Part shown: positions 42,945 to 51,145 of the stretch, piece after piece
Position numbering within the stretch: position 1 is the first letter of the stretch
How the letters are laid out: each line of letters starts with the position of its first letter
Assembly (NCBI GenBank): GCA_963760285.1
Contig: CAVXCI010000001.1
Span: forward strand, 1,736,001 to 1,800,000
Reading direction: 5' to 3'
Length of the DNA stretch: 64,000 nt
Source: PALSA-278 sp963760285
GTDB taxonomy: Bacteria; Acidobacteriota; Terriglobia; Acidiferrales; UBA7541
Program-made: the position numbers and the translations under genes
The notes under the pieces: generated by a model
Told to the model about the DNA's origin: nothing
The model's input: the letters and a program-made list of their open reading frames with translations, nothing else
Database searches by the model: none

Positions 42945-43409
42945 TCATTTCCTGCGCGTCTTACCCCGCCGCTTTACATCCGGCCGTTCCACATGATGAA
43001 TGATGGCCTGCAAACTGCGGATCAGCCGCGGCCCGGTGGTTTGGAGCTCCGCGCGATGTTCGCGAGAAAGCCGGCCCAGGCAATGCTCTCCGCGCGGCGT
43101 CAGCTGTAGCAGCACTTCACGGCCATCGAGCGGGCTGGGCGCTCTCCGCAACCAGCCATTGGCTTCCAAACGGTTGGCCAGTTCGACGGCGCTGTGATGC
43201 CGGATCTGCATTCGCTCCGCCAGCGCGCCCACGGTATTGCGCTGCCCTTCGGGCAGGCCTTTCAGCGCCAGCAACGCCTGGTGTTGTTGCGGCTCCAGCC
43301 CCGCTGTCCGCGCCGCCTGTTCGCTGAAGTTCAGAAAGGACCGCAATTCGTGACGGAAGTCCGCCAGCGCCACAAAATTCACCGTCCTGGCTATCCGCTG
43401 CTGCTTCAC
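42945..43409 (-). CDS. MarR-family transcriptional regulator
   Basis: 154-residue winged-helix regulator. Helix-turn-helix in NTVGALAERMQIRHHSAVEL, wing in APSPLDGREVLLQLTPRG. Long basic C-terminal tail. A perfect 19-base palindrome sits only nine bases upstream of its ATG, indicating autoregulation. The ClC gene 22 bases downstream is the likely co-regulated target. Ligand unknown. Confidence 0.9.
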   Translation of the reverse strand: MKQQRIARTVNFVALADFRHELRSFLNFSEQAARTAGLEPQQHQALLALKGLPEGQRNTVGALAERMQIRHHSAVELANRLEANGWLRRAPSPLDGREVLLQLTPRGEHCLGRLSREHRAELQTTGPRLIRSLQAIIHHVERPDVKRRGKTRRK

Positions 43410-43417
43410 GGCTTCAT

Positions 43418-43436
43418 TATATCGTAATACGATATA
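43418..43436. promoter_or_regulatory. Perfect palindromic operator upstream of marR
   Basis: TATATCGT-AAT-ACGATATA: two 8-bp arms with a 3-base centre, no mismatch, in an AT-rich island of otherwise GC-rich DNA. The size and position just before the marR start codon fit a MarR dimer site overlapping the promoter or leader. Confidence 0.75.
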
Positions 43437-43535
43437 TAAAGGCCACTGGCAAAGCTTTCCTGAAATTGTGTTCGTTGTGAATACGGGCGGAAGGGAATAC
43501 CGCGGAACTTTGGGGGAGATTCTTGCCGTGTTGCG

Positions 43536-44009
43536 CTATTCGAATTGCTTCCGGAAGAATTTCTGCGACTTCATGTGCCGGTAGCCTAGGCGCTCGTAAA
43601 ATGCATGGGCGCGTTCGCGAATCACGTTGGAACGTACCACGACACTTTTCATGCCCCGTTGGCGCGCCCAGGTCTCCGCGGCTTGCACCAATGCTTTTCC
43701 CGCGCCCCGCGAGCGCACTTTTTCATCCACCACCAGAGAAGCCACCTCTGCGCGCGTGTCGTGCTCCAGGGCGTGCCGCAGCTGCACATGAATGAAGCCG
43801 ACAACTTCACCCGCAGCCTCGGCAACGAAAACCGCATGCTCGCTGGATTGCTGGAGCGCCGGCAATCGCGCCGCAATCTGGTCCGGCGTGGAAGGATAAG
43901 CCAGTTGGCTGGAAAGGCCGGCCAGTCGCGCTGCGTCTTGCAGAGTTGCTTCCCGAATTTGAAACCCGTGGCCGCGATTCGCGTCCGGCGATGAAGCGGT
44001 GTTCGTCAT
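43536..44009 (-). CDS. GNAT-family N-acetyltransferase
   Basis: 157 residues. Acetyl-CoA binding motif A is VASLVVDEKVRSRGAGKALV, followed by AETWARQRGMKSVVVRSN and the C-terminal AHAFYERLGYRH. The ATG overlaps the dtd stop by four bases (ATGA), so the two are coupled. Acceptor not indicated. Confidence 0.87.
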   Translation of the reverse strand: MTNTASSPDANRGHGFQIREATLQDAARLAGLSSQLAYPSTPDQIAARLPALQQSSEHAVFVAEAAGEVVGFIHVQLRHALEHDTRAEVASLVVDEKVRSRGAGKALVQAAETWARQRGMKSVVVRSNVIRERAHAFYERLGYRHMKSQKFFRKQFE

Positions 44010-44464
44010 TGCTGTGAGAACAGATCCTCGGAGTCCAGTAGAATTGTCACGGGGCCTTCGTTCACAATTTCCACCGTCATCCGCGCCTGAAAAATTCCGG
44101 TCTCTGTCTGCACGCCCAGAGCGCGCACGTGTCGCACAAACTCTTCATAGAGCGCGGCCGCCTCCGCGGGAGGCGCGGCCTGTTCAAAGCCCGGCCGCCG
44201 TCCTCGCTTCAAATCGGCATAGAGTGTGAATTGCGAAATGGCCAGCAGCCCGCCGCCGGTATCGAGCAGCGAACGATTCATTTTTCCGTTTTCATCGTCG
44301 AAGATACGCAGATGGACAATCTTCTCCGCCATGGCGCTAGCCGTGACTGCGGTATCGCCGCGTCCCACCGCCAGCAAAACCACTATTCCGGCGTTAATTG
44401 AGCCAGAGGTCTTTCCGTCCACGCTGACGCACCCACGGCTCACGCGCTGCACCACGGCTCGCAT
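44006..44464 (-). CDS. dtd: D-aminoacyl-tRNA deacylase
   Basis: Removes D-amino acids (and glycine) mischarged on tRNA. 152 residues. MRAVVQRVSRGCVSVDGK start, active-site motif LLAISQFTLYADLKRGRRPG with the catalytic Thr/Ser region, and the chirality loop VNEGPVTILLDSE. Complete. Overlaps the following GNAT gene. Confidence 0.95.
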   Translation of the reverse strand: MRAVVQRVSRGCVSVDGKTSGSINAGIVVLLAVGRGDTAVTASAMAEKIVHLRIFDDENGKMNRSLLDTGGGLLAISQFTLYADLKRGRRPGFEQAAPPAEAAALYEEFVRHVRALGVQTETGIFQARMTVEIVNEGPVTILLDSEDLFSQQ

Positions 44465-44506
44465 CTCGCTACCTTTTGACAGGCTCGCCCATTTCTCCGC
44501 CGCACA

Positions 44507-46033
44507 TTATTTATTGGCAGGCGGTGCGCTGGGCGCCGCGGGCGGCGTTGGCGGCGCCGGTTTCCTCGGCAGCAGGTTGGGCAACTCAGCCACGTTATAC
44601 GCCCACACGGCGAGCACCTCCGCGCCCTGCGCCAGGTCTGGTTCCACCACGCGGTCGAACGTGTCCGCTTGTGAATGGTGCGTTTGCGCGTAGTCCATTG
44701 GATCCTGCATCACCCAAAATCCCGGCACACCGGCGTGATCGAACGACGCATGATCGCTCCCGCCCATTTCCCTCATGCTGAGTTCCAGAAAGCCAAGATC
44801 ATGCAGTGGCGCAACCACTTTTTCCATCACCTCGCGGTCCTGATAATTTCCCATCATGCCGATGCTCAACACTTTGCCCGTGCCGGTGTCATGAATCAGG
44901 GCGCCAGAAATCTTGGGGAGTTCCGCCTTGTGTGCCTCCACATATTTTCCGGAGCCCACCAGACCCTGCTCCTCGCCCGTAAACAGCACGAAGCGGATGG
45001 TCCGTTTGGGTTTCACGCCCAGCTTTTCCAGCGCCCGCGCCGCTTCCATAACGGCCATGGCTCCCGTCCCGTTGTCCGTCGCGCCCGTGCCCAGGTCCCA
45101 GGAATCCAGATGTCCGCCCAGAATCACCACTTCGTCAGGCTTCTCCGTGCCCTTGATTTCCGCGACCGTGTTGTAGACCTCCACGGCCTTCTCGCCGAAG
45201 GAATTCTGAACGTTCATCTCCAATTCCACGTTGCCTTTCTGCAGCAGTCGCCAGATCAGGTTGTAGTCCTCCCAGGAAACGATCACCGTGGGCAGCGGAT
45301 TCTCGAAATACATGGGCCCGCCAACGGTCAGCATGTTCAGCAGGCCATATTTCTTGTCCGAGGACATCACGAATCCCGCCGCGCCCTCCTTCTGGACAAA
45401 CTCAAATGCCGTGCGGATGAATCGAAAGAAGTTCGGCCCATAGTTTTGCGGTTCCACATTCTTGGGAGTATTGAGGGGAACGTCGGGGTCGCCATAGGGA
45501 ACCAGCATGGGATTCAATGGCGGTTCCAGATCGTGGGGCTTGGCCATAATGACGAACGCGCCCTTCAGCTTTCCCTTGTACTGCGCGAGGTCCTCTTCCT
45601 TGGTCGCGTTCATGTAGACCACCGGGCCACGCACCGGGCCATTTGTCCCAACGGCCCACGCCGCCGAAGCCAGCGTGAGATTGTGTTCCATGGGGCTGAC
45701 AATGCGGCCCTGGATGGGGCCGCGCGTCCAGGTGTGCGGCACGCTCCACGATTCCAGATGGACGTTTTCGAGCCCATAATCCTTGAATCGCTGTTCGGTC
45801 CAATGGCTGGCCTTGTCCAAATTCGGCGAGCCAGTTAACCGCGCTCCTATTTCATCGGCCAGGTATTCCAGGTTCTTCATCAATTCATTGTTGTCTTTAA
45901 CATCCGCCATAATTTGCCGATCCACTCTCACCTGCGAATCTTCGGCGGGTTGTTGCGCGTACAGCGCCGGCAACAGAATCAGAATTCCGGCGGCGACCAA
46001 AAGTGCAACGCAGAGCTTTCCGCTCAATCTCAT
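44507..46033 (-). CDS. Secreted M28-family zinc aminopeptidase with PA domain
   Basis: 508 residues from ATG 46033 (GGGGGAA eight bases upstream). Signal peptide at residues 1-27. A PA-type insert lies at about 110-260 (GAFVIMAKPHDLEPPLNP, EGAAGFVMSSDKKYG). Zinc residues: VVILGGHLDSWDLGTGATDN (His, Asp), FVLFTGEEQGLVGS (Glu), IHDTGTGK and GGSDHASFDHAGVP, and the last His in AQTHHSQADTFDRV. The tail is Pro/Ala-rich. Probably takes part in peptide scavenging outside the cytoplasm. Confidence 0.92.
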   Translation of the reverse strand: MRLSGKLCVALLVAAGILILLPALYAQQPAEDSQVRVDRQIMADVKDNNELMKNLEYLADEIGARLTGSPNLDKASHWTEQRFKDYGLENVHLESWSVPHTWTRGPIQGRIVSPMEHNLTLASAAWAVGTNGPVRGPVVYMNATKEEDLAQYKGKLKGAFVIMAKPHDLEPPLNPMLVPYGDPDVPLNTPKNVEPQNYGPNFFRFIRTAFEFVQKEGAAGFVMSSDKKYGLLNMLTVGGPMYFENPLPTVIVSWEDYNLIWRLLQKGNVELEMNVQNSFGEKAVEVYNTVAEIKGTEKPDEVVILGGHLDSWDLGTGATDNGTGAMAVMEAARALEKLGVKPKRTIRFVLFTGEEQGLVGSGKYVEAHKAELPKISGALIHDTGTGKVLSIGMMGNYQDREVMEKVVAPLHDLGFLELSMREMGGSDHASFDHAGVPGFWVMQDPMDYAQTHHSQADTFDRVVEPDLAQGAEVLAVWAYNVAELPNLLPRKPAPPTPPAAPSAPPANK

Positions 46034-46219
46034 GAATTGATTCCCCCAGTAAATTAGTGAAATAGGATTGTATGCGACCGGGCTTTCATGGCCAAGCAAT
46101 GGATACGCTCGCGCCGGCGGAGGAATTACATCCGCAGCCACGTTCAATTATGCTAGAAACGATGGGCCGCTCGCGGCGCGATTTGACCACGCATTTGCCG
46201 CGGTGTTGTTTCCACGCGC

Positions 46220-47416
46220 ATGGAAAATAAAATCGCCGCGCAATCCTCTCCACGGTGGCTGACTCGCGGTGTCTTCGGCATCGGCCTTTCGAGCCTTCTC
46301 TCGGACATGGGCCACGAAGCCGCCACCTCCCTTTTGCCCGTCCTGATTGCCAGCATGGGCGCGCCGGCGTTTGCACTGGGCTTGATCGAAGGAGTCGCCG
46401 ATGGCCTTTCCAGTTTCGCCAAACTTGCCGGCGGCTGGTTTGCGGACCGTCCTGAGTGGCGTAAACCCGCCGCAGCCAGCGGCTATCTTATCGTGGCGCT
46501 CTCCACATTTGCGTATGGCCTGGCGCAAAGTTGGCCGGCATTGCTGGTGTTCCGCGCCTTTGGTTGGGCAGGTCGTGGCGCGAAAGGCGCATCGCGTGAT
46601 TCGCTGCTGGCGGATTCCGTGGCACCCACCCAGGTGGGACGCGCTTTCGGTTTCGAGCGGGCCATGGACTCCGTTGGCTCCGTGCTCGGGCCTGTGGCGG
46701 CGCTTGCGCTGATGCACCATCTCAGCGTCCGGCACACGCTTCGCTGGACGTTTGTACCCGGCATCCTTGCCGCGCTGTCTTTTGCAATTCTGGTTCCCGC
46801 CGGGAAGCGTTTGTCTCATCATCAGCGGTTGAAGTTTTTCGAGAGTCTTCGCCACATGCCCCGGCAGTTCCGCCATTTTCTGGCCGGTGTTTTCTGCTTC
46901 GGTCTGGGCGACTTCGCGCACACGCTTCTCATTCTTCGCGCCGCGCAGATACTGCTTCCCCGCTACGGCGCACTGCGTGCCGGCGTCCTCGCCGTGGTGC
47001 TTTATACCTTGCACAACATCGTTTATGCCTCCGCCAGCTATCCCGCGGGCGCGCTGGGAGACCGTTTGCCCAAACGCGGCTTGCTGGCCATCGGCTATGC
47101 CATCGCCACGTTGATGAATCTGGGCTTCCTGCTCTTGCCGGGAAACCTGCCGTCGCTGGTTCTGCTTTTTGTTCTCGCGGGATTGTTCATTGCCATGCAG
47201 GATGCGCTGGAAAAAGCTGCGGCAGCGGAAATTTTGCCTTCGGAGATTCGGGGCACGGGATATGGCGTGCTCGGGGCTGTAAATGGAGTGGGGGACTTCG
47301 CTTCCAGCGCCATTGTGGGAGTTCTCTGGTCCAGCATCGGACCGTCCGCTGGATTTGCATACGCGGCTGTGCTTACCGCCGCTGGCTCCATGGTGATCTG
47401 GCGCTGGAGACGCTGA
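46220..47416 (+). CDS. MFS transporter
   Basis: 398 residues, about twelve membrane segments. The helix 2-3 loop reads LAGGWFADRPEWRKPAAA, helix 4-5 RAFGWAGRGAKGASRDSLLA, and SYPAGALGDRLPKRGLLA lies in the second half, typical of the drug-efflux side of MFS. C-terminal IGPSAGFAYAAVLTAAGSMV ends near the last helix. Substrate unknown. Its last 44 bases overlap the 3' end of the convergent mutM gene. Divergent from the M28 peptidase. Confidence 0.85.
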   Translation: MENKIAAQSSPRWLTRGVFGIGLSSLLSDMGHEAATSLLPVLIASMGAPAFALGLIEGVADGLSSFAKLAGGWFADRPEWRKPAAASGYLIVALSTFAYGLAQSWPALLVFRAFGWAGRGAKGASRDSLLADSVAPTQVGRAFGFERAMDSVGSVLGPVAALALMHHLSVRHTLRWTFVPGILAALSFAILVPAGKRLSHHQRLKFFESLRHMPRQFRHFLAGVFCFGLGDFAHTLLILRAAQILLPRYGALRAGVLAVVLYTLHNIVYASASYPAGALGDRLPKRGLLAIGYAIATLMNLGFLLLPGNLPSLVLLFVLAGLFIAMQDALEKAAAAEILPSEIRGTGYGVLGAVNGVGDFASSAIVGVLWSSIGPSAGFAYAAVLTAAGSMVIWRWRR

Positions 47417-48266
47417 TCTTTCGCGACCGCGCCTGTCGTGGCGCGCGCTGGCAGCGCGGGCAGAAATAGCTGCTTCGTCCGGCCACAATCACGCGACGGA
47501 TGACGGCGCCGCAGCGCTTGCATTTCTTGCCTTCGCGGCCGTAAACGCAATGCTTCGTCTGATACTCGCCCATCTCCCCGGCGGCATCCACGTAGTCCGA
47601 AATGGACGACCCGCGCAAACTGATGGCCGCTTGCAGGATTCGCTGGACAGCGGTGTGAAGTGTCCGGAGCTCATTCTCTCGCAGTGAAGTTCCCAGGCGC
47701 ATCGGATGGATTCGCGCCCGCCAGAGGCTCTCGTCCGTGTAGATGTTTCCCATGCCGCGAAAAACTTCCTGATTCAGCAGCAGCGATTTGATGCGGGCGC
47801 GGCGCGCGCGCACGCGTTCAAAAAAATCTTTGCGCGTAACTTTTAGCGCATCCACACCAAGCTGGCCAAGCCGTGTGTCACACAGCGGACCGCCCGCCAA
47901 TCGCATGCGTCCGAAACGGCGTGGATCGGTGTAACGCAATTCGCGCCCGTCATCAAGACGCATCACCACATGCGTGTGGGGCGGCGTAATCTCTTCGGCT
48001 CTCCGCGCTGTGAGCTGGCCGGTCATGCCCAGGTGAACCAGAAGGTGTTGTTCCACCGTGGACGACAGCCCTGATTGCAGCGCCAGGATGATGAATTTTC
48101 CATGCCGCTCAACGCTGGAAATTGTCGCGCCCGGCAATTGCCGCGCCAATTCTTCCGGATTCTCGATGAAATCTGTTTTGCCGAACCACACTTCCAGGAT
48201 GCGCCTGCCGGGCACGCTTCGCCGCAATCCGCGGACCACGGTTTCGACTTCAGGAAGTTCCGGCAT
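47373..48266 (-). CDS. mutM: Formamidopyrimidine-DNA glycosylase
   Basis: Base-excision repair enzyme removing 8-oxoguanine and FaPy lesions. 297 residues from ATG 48266; catalytic Pro2 and Glu3 in MPELPEVETVVRGLRRSVPG, Lys in VERHGKFIILALQSG, LLNQEVFRGMGNIYTDE as the helix-two-turn-helix, and the C-terminal zinc finger CKRCGAVIRRVIVAG...FCPRC. The tail after the zinc finger is about 20 residues longer than usual and is encoded in the overlap with the MFS gene. Confidence 0.96.
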   Translation of the reverse strand: MPELPEVETVVRGLRRSVPGRRILEVWFGKTDFIENPEELARQLPGATISSVERHGKFIILALQSGLSSTVEQHLLVHLGMTGQLTARRAEEITPPHTHVVMRLDDGRELRYTDPRRFGRMRLAGGPLCDTRLGQLGVDALKVTRKDFFERVRARRARIKSLLLNQEVFRGMGNIYTDESLWRARIHPMRLGTSLRENELRTLHTAVQRILQAAISLRGSSISDYVDAAGEMGEYQTKHCVYGREGKKCKRCGAVIRRVIVAGRSSYFCPRCQRAPRQARSRKISVSSARSPWSQRR

Positions 48267-48331
48267 CGCCGCAAACATAACACAAGCGCGCCATTTGTTC
48301 CCGCCGCCCTGGCGACAGCAGCGGAGCAGCT

Positions 48332-49156
48332 TTAGCGTTCTTGCGGCAGCAGCGCAAAAACGCGGACGGGTCCGCCGGAACCGCCTTCCAGCTTGATCGG
48401 CGCGGCGATCAGAGACGCGCCGCTCTCCGGCAATTGGTCCAGGTTGGCGAGATTTTCAAGATGATAGCGACCTGCCGGCAGAGTGGTGCGGTGTACTTCA
48501 AATTCCTTGGATGCGCCATAGTCAATGCTGAGCGTATCAATGCCCAGCCCGCTGGCGCCGCGCGCCATGAGCAGTTTTGCCGAGTCCACTGAGTATCCCG
48601 GAAAGTGCATCACGCCAGCGGAGTCCATGTTGCGGTAGCGCGCTTCATCGGGCCAGCGCGACGCCCAGCCGGTGCGCAGGAGAACGATGGCTCCAGCGGG
48701 AATGCGGCCGTGTTCTTTCTCCCACTGCGTGACGCGGTCCGTGGTCAGCCGATAGTCGGGGTCCTTGGCGGATTCTTTTCGCACATCAATCAGCACCGCG
48801 GGACCGAAGAATTTCTGCGGCGGAATTTGGTCCAGCGTCTCTTTTCCAGCAGCAAAGTGCGCGGGCGCGTCCATGTGGGTGCCGTAATGCTCCAGCATCC
48901 AGAAACTACGGGTGAAGTAGCCGTCTTTTTCCAGCGTCGCGTTGGATTGCGCTTCGAAGACGCGCGTATCTCCGGGCCATGCGGGCAGGTGCGCATTGAT
49001 GGCGTAGGTGAGGTCCACCAGATGCGTGGCGCCGGACGGCACACCGGCGAGCCAGCCATCCTGTTTTTGCTGCGGACTGGACGGCGCGGAAGGATTTGCC
49101 GCACCGGCAATTGCGGAAATCAAAATGACGGCTACGGCTGCTGGCCATGCGCGCAT
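48332..49156 (-). CDS. Secreted cyclase-family metal hydrolase
   Basis: 274 residues, family of kynurenine formamidase/putative cyclases (PF04199). Signal peptide in residues 1-20. The metal motif HYGTHMDAPAHFAAGKETLD is complete, with HLVDLTYAINAHLPAWPGDT at the domain start and GIDTLSIDYGASKEFEVHRT later. The export signal separates it from cytosolic tryptophan-pathway enzymes; substrate unknown. 65 bases downstream sits mutM on the same strand. Confidence 0.88.
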   Translation of the reverse strand: MRAWPAAVAVILISAIAGAANPSAPSSPQQKQDGWLAGVPSGATHLVDLTYAINAHLPAWPGDTRVFEAQSNATLEKDGYFTRSFWMLEHYGTHMDAPAHFAAGKETLDQIPPQKFFGPAVLIDVRKESAKDPDYRLTTDRVTQWEKEHGRIPAGAIVLLRTGWASRWPDEARYRNMDSAGVMHFPGYSVDSAKLLMARGASGLGIDTLSIDYGASKEFEVHRTTLPAGRYHLENLANLDQLPESGASLIAAPIKLEGGSGGPVRVFALLPQER

Positions 49157-49279
49157 GGGATAAGCCTCCTGCCGGCGTCTCGCGGACGTCGAAAACGGCG
49201 GCGCCGCTATTCTAATTCCACGGCGCGCAAAAGCCCGCGGGTTTTCTTGCAGACCCGGTGCAACACGGCAGGAAATGCA

Positions 49280-49741
49280 TCAGGGAATGGGGATTCCGGG
49301 CGAAGCCACAATCCCCGCCATGCGCAGAATTTCAGCGTACTCATTATCTGAAACTGCGGAGATGGCCAGGCGGACATTGCGGAGGAATTTCAATTTTCGC
49401 AACAGGGAATTCTGTTTCAACTCCGCGAGCGCCACCTGCCGTGGCAGGCGCTCCATGGCGCGCAGATCCACCACGTAGCGCTTGGAGTCCTTGTCGTAGG
49501 GGTCGGGATAGGGATCGCGGGTCACTTCCACCAGGGCGTAGATGGCTTGTTCCGGCCGCCCGTGGTAGCAAAGGGCGCGATCTCCCCGCCGCATCTGTTT
49601 GAGTTGGCGCAAGGAATCAGGACGATTTCCCCCCTGCCGCCACATTTCCTTCCCTTTCACGAACAGGGTATCCCAGTGGTAGGCGCGAGGGTCAACGGCC
49701 AGCAGCCAGTGGCGGGTTTGGTTTTCAGGTCGAGTGGTCAT
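49280..49741 (-). CDS. EVE-domain protein
   Basis: 153-residue protein with a single EVE domain (RHWLLAVDPRAYHWDTLFVK, MRRGDRALCYHGRPEQAIYA, EVTRDPYPDPYDKDSKRYVV). EVE domains relate to PUA and YTH folds that bind modified bases, and are often fused to or located near DNA-modification and defence genes. Here it is a stand-alone gene among housekeeping genes, so a tRNA or nucleotide role is as likely. Family sure, role not. Confidence 0.88.
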   Translation of the reverse strand: MTTRPENQTRHWLLAVDPRAYHWDTLFVKGKEMWRQGGNRPDSLRQLKQMRRGDRALCYHGRPEQAIYALVEVTRDPYPDPYDKDSKRYVVDLRAMERLPRQVALAELKQNSLLRKLKFLRNVRLAISAVSDNEYAEILRMAGIVASPGIPIP

Positions 49742-49832
49742 TGGGCAGTTTTATCCGGCGCACTATACACGAACACTCAGCAAATAGGAGAGTTTCTCGG
49801 AAAAATTCTTGTGGAAATTATCCCCGCAATCT

Positions 49833-50138
49833 TCAATCGAATTGGACGAAGATGTCCTCGCCGCGCAGTTCGATGGGATAGCAATCCACGCCAATGGAAG
49901 GATTGGCATCCAGCTTGCCCGTGGTGACGTTATAGCGCCAACCGTGCCAGGGGCAAATCACGCAGTTGCCTTCCATCTCGCCCTGGCCCAAGGGGCCACC
50001 GCGGTGCAGGCATATGTTGTTAATTGCAAAGAATTTGCCGCCATAATTGGCAATTGCGATGTTGTGGCCATCTATCTGAAACTCGCGGATGGTCCCTTCG
50101 GGGATCTCATCCTTTCTGGTTGTGCGCAACAGCGGCAA
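49833..50138 (-). CDS. Rieske-type [2Fe-2S] ferredoxin
   Basis: 101-residue soluble protein. The cluster ligands are ICLHRGGPLGQGEMEGNCVI with CPWHGWRYN (Cys-x-His and Cys-x2-His, 16 residues apart). Start is TTG 50138, with GGGAG seven bases upstream. It follows nuoB by 23 bases in the same direction. Resembles the small ferredoxins of dioxygenases and nitrite reductase (NirD-like), but no oxygenase lies nearby; coupling to complex I-type electron flow is an inference. Confidence 0.9.
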   Translation of the reverse strand: MPLLRTTRKDEIPEGTIREFQIDGHNIAIANYGGKFFAINNICLHRGGPLGQGEMEGNCVICPWHGWRYNVTTGKLDANPSIGVDCYPIELRGEDIFVQFD

Positions 50139-50161
50139 ATGGTTACTCCCGTCAAAAGTCT

Positions 50162-50722
50162 TTAGCGCGGCGCGGGGCTTTGCGCCACCATCACGCCCTG
50201 CTTGAAATCGTCCACCATGGCCGGCTCCAGCCGGATGGCCGTGGGCTTCTTGGCCAGGGACATCTGGTCAATTTTGTCCTGTAGCTTCAGCAGGGCATAG
50301 AAAAGCCCTTCGGGGCGCGGTGGGCAGCCAACCACGTATACATCCACCGGAACGATGCGGTCCACGCCCTGCAGAACGGAATAAACATTGAAAGGCCCGC
50401 CCACGCTTGAGCATGCGCCCATGGAGATACACCATTTCGGGTCAGGCATCTGGTCCCAAACACGCTTCAAGACCGGTCCCATCTTTAGCGTAACCGTCCC
50501 GGCGACAATCATCAGGTCCGCCTGACGCGGAGAGGGACGAAACACCTCCGCCCCGAAGCGGGCAATGTCGAACCGCGAAGTGGTGGACGCAATCATTTCG
50601 ATGGCGCAGCAGGCCAGGCCGAACGTCAGCGGCCAGATGGCGCTGCGTCTCGCCCAGTTGAAAACGTAGTCCACCGTGGAAAGGACATAGCTGCGTTCGA
50701 AGCGGTTATCGAGAACGCCCAT
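50162..50722 (-). CDS. nuoB: NADH-quinone oxidoreductase subunit B
   Basis: Complex I subunit carrying cluster N2, 186 residues. Cluster Cys residues: TFGLACCAIEMIA (two), SMGACSSVGG and VVGCPPRPEGLFYALLKL. SRFDIARFGAEVFRPSPRQA and TLKMGPVLKRVWDQMP are conserved. Start at ATG 50722 with GAGG close upstream. No other nuo gene lies in the window, so it is separated from its complex, at least on this side. The C-terminal extension after LLKLQDKI (about 30 residues) is normal in this family. Confidence 0.93.
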   Translation of the reverse strand: MGVLDNRFERSYVLSTVDYVFNWARRSAIWPLTFGLACCAIEMIASTTSRFDIARFGAEVFRPSPRQADLMIVAGTVTLKMGPVLKRVWDQMPDPKWCISMGACSSVGGPFNVYSVLQGVDRIVPVDVYVVGCPPRPEGLFYALLKLQDKIDQMSLAKKPTAIRLEPAMVDDFKQGVMVAQSPAPR

Positions 50723-50861
50723 CAAGCCTCACATTTGCCATAAGACGCCGGAGTATAGCGGCCACGCCCGCGCGAGTCAAATTTCCGCCGATTTGCGGAA
50801 ACTGCAACCTTACAACATCCGCATGCAGGTGGGGATGCGGCTAGTTGGAATCTTGCCAAAA

Positions 50862-50890
50862 AGTAAGGAATTCTATGGTAGAGTAAGGAA
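50862..50890 (+). promoter_or_regulatory. Direct repeats upstream of the AbrB/PIN pair
   Basis: AGTAAGGAA occurs at 50862-50870 and 50882-50890, exactly 20 bases apart, which is two turns of B-DNA. The second copy abuts the ATG and also serves as the ribosome site. Autoregulatory operators of AbrB-type antitoxins have this geometry. Confidence 0.5.
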
Positions 50891-51145
50891 ATGGACACGG
50901 AGCGAATAAGGAAGGAAGCAAAAATAACCAGCAAAGGGCAGGTAACCATACCCCGTGAAATTCGGCGGGCGCTCAGCGTCCGAACGGGCGACAGGCTGAT
51001 TTTTGAACAGGAGGGCGACGGCGTGCGCATTCTGCCGCTGAGGAAGAAGAGTCCGTTCGCGAAATATCGCGGCATAGGCAATCCCAGAATGAAAAGTGGC
51101 AGTAAAACAATTCTCCGGCGCGTGCGGGAAATGCGCGGGCGATGA
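50891..51145 (+). CDS. AbrB/MazE-type antitoxin
   Basis: 84 residues. SpoVT/AbrB swapped-hairpin domain: AKITSKGQVTIPREIRRALS and GDRLIFEQEGDGVRILPL. The basic C-terminal half should wrap the toxin. Its stop overlaps the PIN gene start by four bases (ATGA). Direct repeats precede it. Typical DNA-binding antitoxin of a VapBC system. Confidence 0.9.
   Translation: MDTERIRKEAKITSKGQVTIPREIRRALSVRTGDRLIFEQEGDGVRILPLRKKSPFAKYRGIGNPRMKSGSKTILRRVREMRGR

Noticed and set aside
46148..47488. 446-codon open frame on the minus strand
   Set aside because: It runs antisense to the MFS gene, is poor in hydrophobic residues and rich in Arg/Gln, and starts inside another gene; it is a shadow of codon bias.
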